64,000 bases of DNA, from the NCBI GenBank assembly GCA_947044365.1, contig OX345652.1, forward strand, positions 2,684,940 to 2,748,939, given 5' to 3'. Position 1 is the first letter of the stretch, and every line of letters begins with the position of its first letter. The notes under the pieces were generated by a model. It saw only the letters and a list, made by a program, of their open reading frames with translations. It did not search any database and had not been told where the DNA came from. Positions 60,445-64,000 of this stretch are shown one piece after another. A program made the translations under genes and the position numbers. The stretch is from Petrosia ficiformis (taxonomy: Eukaryota; Porifera; Demospongiae; Haplosclerida; Petrosiidae).

Positions 60445-60534
60445 TTTCAAATTTCCTCATAGGCAGGTTTTATAACGTATATAGATCATATACGTTATAA
60501 AACCTGCCTATAAGGAAATTTGAAAGTACAGTGT
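60445..60534. repeat. 90-bp near-perfect palindrome
   Basis: The arms run from TTTCAAATTTCC through AGGCAGGTTTTATAACGTAT and back, with about 7 unpaired bases in the middle and one or two mismatches. Confidence 0.88.
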
Positions 60535-60771
60535 GTATATCATCTGAGGATAAAATGTCAATGAACCACAATACATATGACATAACAAATAATCGAGATT
60601 CCAGTCTACCATTTTGAAAGCCACACCTTGTGAGCATTCGCAATGTCCCCAGGTTTATATTTTAAAATATAAATCTGATACGTGTATGTACCAAATATAA
60701 TCCTATATGCCCCATTCAAAATGCATGGGCTATGAATCTCATTATAAGATATATAGATGTATATAATTATA

Positions 60772-60783
60772 CACACATGTATA

Positions 60784-60819
<36 letters not shown>

Positions 60820-60820
60820 G
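60772..60820. repeat. (TA)n microsatellite
   Basis: A TA run directly left of the hAT element at 60823; it may hide the target duplication. Confidence 0.9.
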
Positions 60821-60822
60821 AT

Positions 60823-63403
60823 CAGTGTTGGAAATAACGAACGGTCATCGGTCATATTCCGAACGTTTTAATAGAATGACCGATCGCATTTTCAGTCATC
60901 GGCCACGTGGTCAGTAAGTTGTTCCTTGATTCGTTTCCTTGTTTTCCCTTGTCTGCTTCGTCCAGTCCGCTGCTTTGCCTCAAACTAGATTAATATAATG
61001 GAGGGGGACCACTCCAAACGAAGAGTAACCTACAATACCTTCACCAAGTGGAAGCGTGATCTTGACAAGGATTGTCAAACGGTAACTTGGCTAGATTGTG
61101 AAATGATCACAGTCAATGGAAAAAAAACGGTGACTAAACTGAAATGTAAACTGTGTATTAGGTGTGTAGTTAAACTTAGAGGCTGCAAGTACTTCAGTAG
61201 CAAGTGGATCAACAGTGCCCAGTCTATAAGGACAAGCAACGTTCGAGACCACGCCCACAGCGAACAACATTTGAAAGCAACGAATCTTGAACAAGCAACA
61301 ACTTGTGGACAAGGCCCGTCATCGTATTCTGCCATAGCAAGATCACTTAACAGAATAGAGAATGAAGATAGTGAAAGGTTAAGGAAGAAGTTTGATATTT
61401 CTTACTTTGTGGCCACAGAAAAACTGCCGTTTGTCAAGTATCCTTCCATTTGTGAATTGGAACAAAGGCATGGAGTTGACATTGGAACAACATACGAGAA
61501 TTGGAAGGCAGGAGCATCATTCATACACTACATAGCTGAAGCAAGATGGCTCGATTTAGTTCATACTGTTGGTCAGGCAAAGTTTTTCTCCTTGCTTTTA
61601 GATGGATCCACTGACGTAGGAAATATAGACAATGAAGTTATTTTAATCGCATGGTGTGACCTTCGTTGTGAAGATGAAAAGATTCATTCCCGAATAAGCT
61701 ACTTTAAGGTAATTCGACCAAGAAGTGTTTTCAGTGAGGGTCTGTTCCAGGTTGTCGAAGAAGAATTGCAGTCCTTGGGAATTTCATCAGTTGATGAGAG
61801 AGCTTGTGCCAAGTTAGTTGGGATCGGTACGGATGGTGCGTCATCTAACACTGCGAATGCTGGGTTAAAAGGAATTCTGGGGAGTAAGGTTAGTTGGTTG
61901 TTTTGGATATGGTGTTTGGCACATAGACTGGAGCTTGCAATCAAGAATGCTCTTGTAGGTACTTCATTCAATCTTATTGACGAACTTCTTCTAAAACTCT
62001 ATTACATCTATGAAAACTCTCCAAAGAAGTGTCATGAACTTGCCGATATCGCTGAGGATTTGAAGCAGTTTTTCGAATTTGATGATGCTGGCCATAAAGC
62101 CTGTGAGAGCAAGTGGGTCTAGATGGGTCACTCACAAACTGAGTGCGATGAACCGAGTTATTTCCAAATATGGAGTGTATACATCACATCTCGCCACACT
62201 CTCTGAAGACACTACAATCAAGTCTGCTGATCGTGCCAAGATTTCTGGTTATCTCAAGAAATGGACGAATGCTAAGTACATCCTTGGATATGCTCTTTTC
62301 ATAAACTTATTAACCCCCTGCTCAATGTTTTCCAAATCAATGCAGAGTGATGAGATCGACATACTAGGAGCCCTTACCAGTATTCTTCGTATGTTGAAAG
62401 AAGTAGATAAGCTAACATCAACATCACTAGAAGAGTGGCCTATGTTTTCTAGAATTTCAAAGAAAATCAATGATGAAGATGGTGTTAAGTTTTACCAGTC
62501 TCAAGAGCTGCAACAATTTACAGTAGTCCATACATATTACATTAATCATTACCAAGATTACTGCAAGAGCGTAACCGATTGTATCAAGTCCAGGCTAGCA
62601 TGGTCAGATTTAGAAATGATGCGTGATATTATTTCAATTTTAAGCACTCATGGATGGGAAAAGCTAATGGAGGAGAACGACCCAATGGATTGTATTACTA
62701 GACTGACCAGTAGGTTCAAACTCCCTTTAGAGCATGCTGGGACTGTTGTTGAAGAAATTAGAGATGAGTTTAATCAGATGATGGATTGCGCCGTTCAGTA
62801 CATTTCACTTGCCACACTAGACTATCGTAATGTCTGGTGGCAACTCTTCAATACTCCTCATAGTTTGTCAGGATGGGAAAATGCTCTTACCTTGGTAGAA
62901 CTGTTATTTTCTCTCCCAGTATCTAATGGTAAAGTCGAAAGTGTATTCTCCATTCTTGGTGACATCAATGCAAAGAAACAATCACTGCTTGGAAACGATA
63001 CACAGGATGATCTTCTGTACCTCAATGCTGACAAAGTGTTATTAAGTGATTTCTCACCTGATGCGGCCATTGACTTATGGTGGAACAAAACAACTCGTAG
63101 ACCCAATCCAAACCCAAGAAGACAATACAGAAAGCGAAAACGAACAGCAGACTCTGATTCATCTGGAGAAGACTCTGATAATGACAGCAATGTACTTGAT
63201 TTATGGGATACTTTTACAAATAATTAGTAAATGTTATTTTCTTATGTAAAACTGATCTTCTTTAAAAAAAATTTATGATAAAAATAATACTATACACAAT
63301 TTATGTACGTTGTACTATGGCCAGTGAAATTAAAATATGACCAGTGAATTTTGAACCTATTGGTCATTTGACCATTAGTCTGTGAAAGTTATTTCCAACA
63401 CTG
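60823..63403 (+). mobile_element. hAT DNA transposon, ZNF862-like, third family
   Basis: The 2,581-bp element has ends CAGTGTTGGAAATAAC and the inverse of the same 16 bases. No 8-bp duplication can be recognised (ATATAGAT against TACATGTA), perhaps because the left flank is a TA microsatellite. It carries a transposase with one frameshift. Confidence 0.9.
60998..63227 (+). pseudogene. hAT transposase, ZNF862-like, with one frameshift
   Basis: Two overlapping frames (60998-62122 and 62079-63227) make a protein of about 740 residues. The first has a zinc-finger start (KLKCKLCIRCVVKLRG ... VRDHAHSEQH), LLLDGSTDVGN (first Asp), IGTDGASSNT and WCLAHRLELA. The second has RASGSRWVTHKLSAM, the helical insertion and the dimerisation part LFSLPVSNGKVESVFSILGD, then a basic and acidic tail (RQYRKRKRTADSDSSGEDSD). 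The shift lies at about 62080-62110, where the first frame goes to CESKWV and a stop. One base separates it from an open gene, so it is young or a sequencing error is possible. Confidence 0.9.
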
Positions 63404-63486
63404 TACATGTATATATATAATTATGCATTATGCGTGGGCTTATCAAAGGAAATGGAAGCACTGTATATCAGACAAAGTGCCTGTGG

Positions 63487-63814
63487 TTAACTGTACAACC
63501 CTTTGATCCTTGATACAGTCTCACCACCATGAAGTAACAAATTTTTAAGAATGAGATGATATACTGTAACAATAATAACGATTTGAATATGACAGATGAG
63601 AATAAAATGATCGCACATTTCAAACCGAGAATCCTCAGGATTGCTGTTCTCATCTTCGTCCCTACATAAGCGTCTACGCTTTTCCTTTTCGCCATTTTTT
63701 TTCAACTTCAAATTAGGCCTTCGCTTTGCTCTTTTTTCTTCTTCTTCAACGTTAGTGTCAACTTCTTTACCGGCCATTCCAAGCTTTAGAAAGAGACGAG
63801 ACCAATCAGAGGTC
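63487..63814 (-). CDS. Candidate exon of unknown minus-strand gene
   Basis: After a good acceptor (CTACTATAG) at about 63815 the minus strand is open: VTSDWSRLFLKLGMAGKEVD, then a highly charged stretch (VEEEEKRAKRRPNLKLKKNG, EKEKRRRLCRDEDENSNPED). It may be a first exon starting at MAGKEV (63775) or an upstream exon of the LRRK-like gene. No clear donor and no recognised domain. Confidence 0.3.
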
Positions 63815-63912
63815 ACCTATAGTAGAATGCATACTGTACACGATCACGCATGCGCACAATACATTTTTGCCCACACATAATGCTATATATTACTTATGAC
63901 ACGCCTAGTTAT

Positions 63913-63989
63913 GCTGTATCTGATTTACAGTCACCTCCCACTAGGGCGCTACGTGCCCTCATGTTCGGTGACTGTAAATCAGATACAGC
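63913..63989. repeat. Palindromic element, 77 bp
   Basis: The arms GCTGTATCTGATTTACAGTC and its exact inverse flank a 30-base centre containing AGGGCGCTACGTGCCCT, itself partly palindromic. Confidence 0.9.
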
Positions 63990-64000
63990 CCTCCCAGGTG

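Noticed and set aside
1..64000. tRNA, rRNA or snRNA genes
   Set aside because: No cloverleaf boxes or conserved rRNA/snRNA words were recognised by eye; a covariance-model scan was not possible here.

Overview
This window looks like AT-rich animal nuclear DNA from an early-branching, marine-type invertebrate. A demosponge is my best guess, but that rests on gene content and style only. The coding exons are short, they join in consistent reading phases across GT..AG introns, and the two host genes belong to families found throughout Metazoa. Nothing bacterial (operons, ribosome binding sites, CRISPR arrays) was seen, and no tRNA or rRNA was recognised.

Host gene 1 (+ strand, about 1-35599) is the 3' part of a GRAF/ARHGAP26-42 type RhoGAP. 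Eighteen exons encode the end of a PH domain, a complete RhoGAP domain, a Pro/Ser-rich linker and a C-terminal SH3 domain. The BAR domain should lie upstream of base 1. Host gene 2 (- strand, about 59059-51913) is an LRRK/Roco-like gene. Six exons encode the end of COR, a kinase domain whose catalytic residues are missing (a likely pseudokinase), and a WD40-like C-terminal domain. Its 5' exons lie beyond the right part of the window.

Most of the remaining DNA is mobile, much of it inside the introns. There are four ZNF862-like hAT copies or relatives: 6931-9448 and 31555-34103 are near-identical copies in opposite orientation with perfect 8-bp target duplications, 11140-13532 is older and broken, and 60823-63403 is a separate family with one frameshift. 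A ZBED-like hAT with one nonsense codon sits at 21301-23426, beside a decayed Tc1/mariner copy and an antisense BEN-domain gene. A 3.9-kb P-element-like transposon occupies 27552-31425. Non-autonomous hAT elements are nested inside each other at 13571-15996.

Between the two genes lie a decayed THAP/DDE transposase convergent with a YqaJ-nuclease/PHD-finger gene (37.3-40.1 kb, ISL2EU-like), a 2.9-kb interstitial satellite with a telomere-like CCCTAGA unit (41.2-44.1 kb), a second AT-rich satellite (45.2-46.0 kb), and an internally deleted Ty3/gypsy element with intact 162-bp LTRs (48042-50468) that split a tyrosine-recombinase (Crypton-like) gene. Inside the LRRK-like gene is a 5'-truncated LINE tail with poly-A and a 13-bp target duplication (56507-57379). 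Several families of short palindromic, MITE-like elements are scattered throughout.
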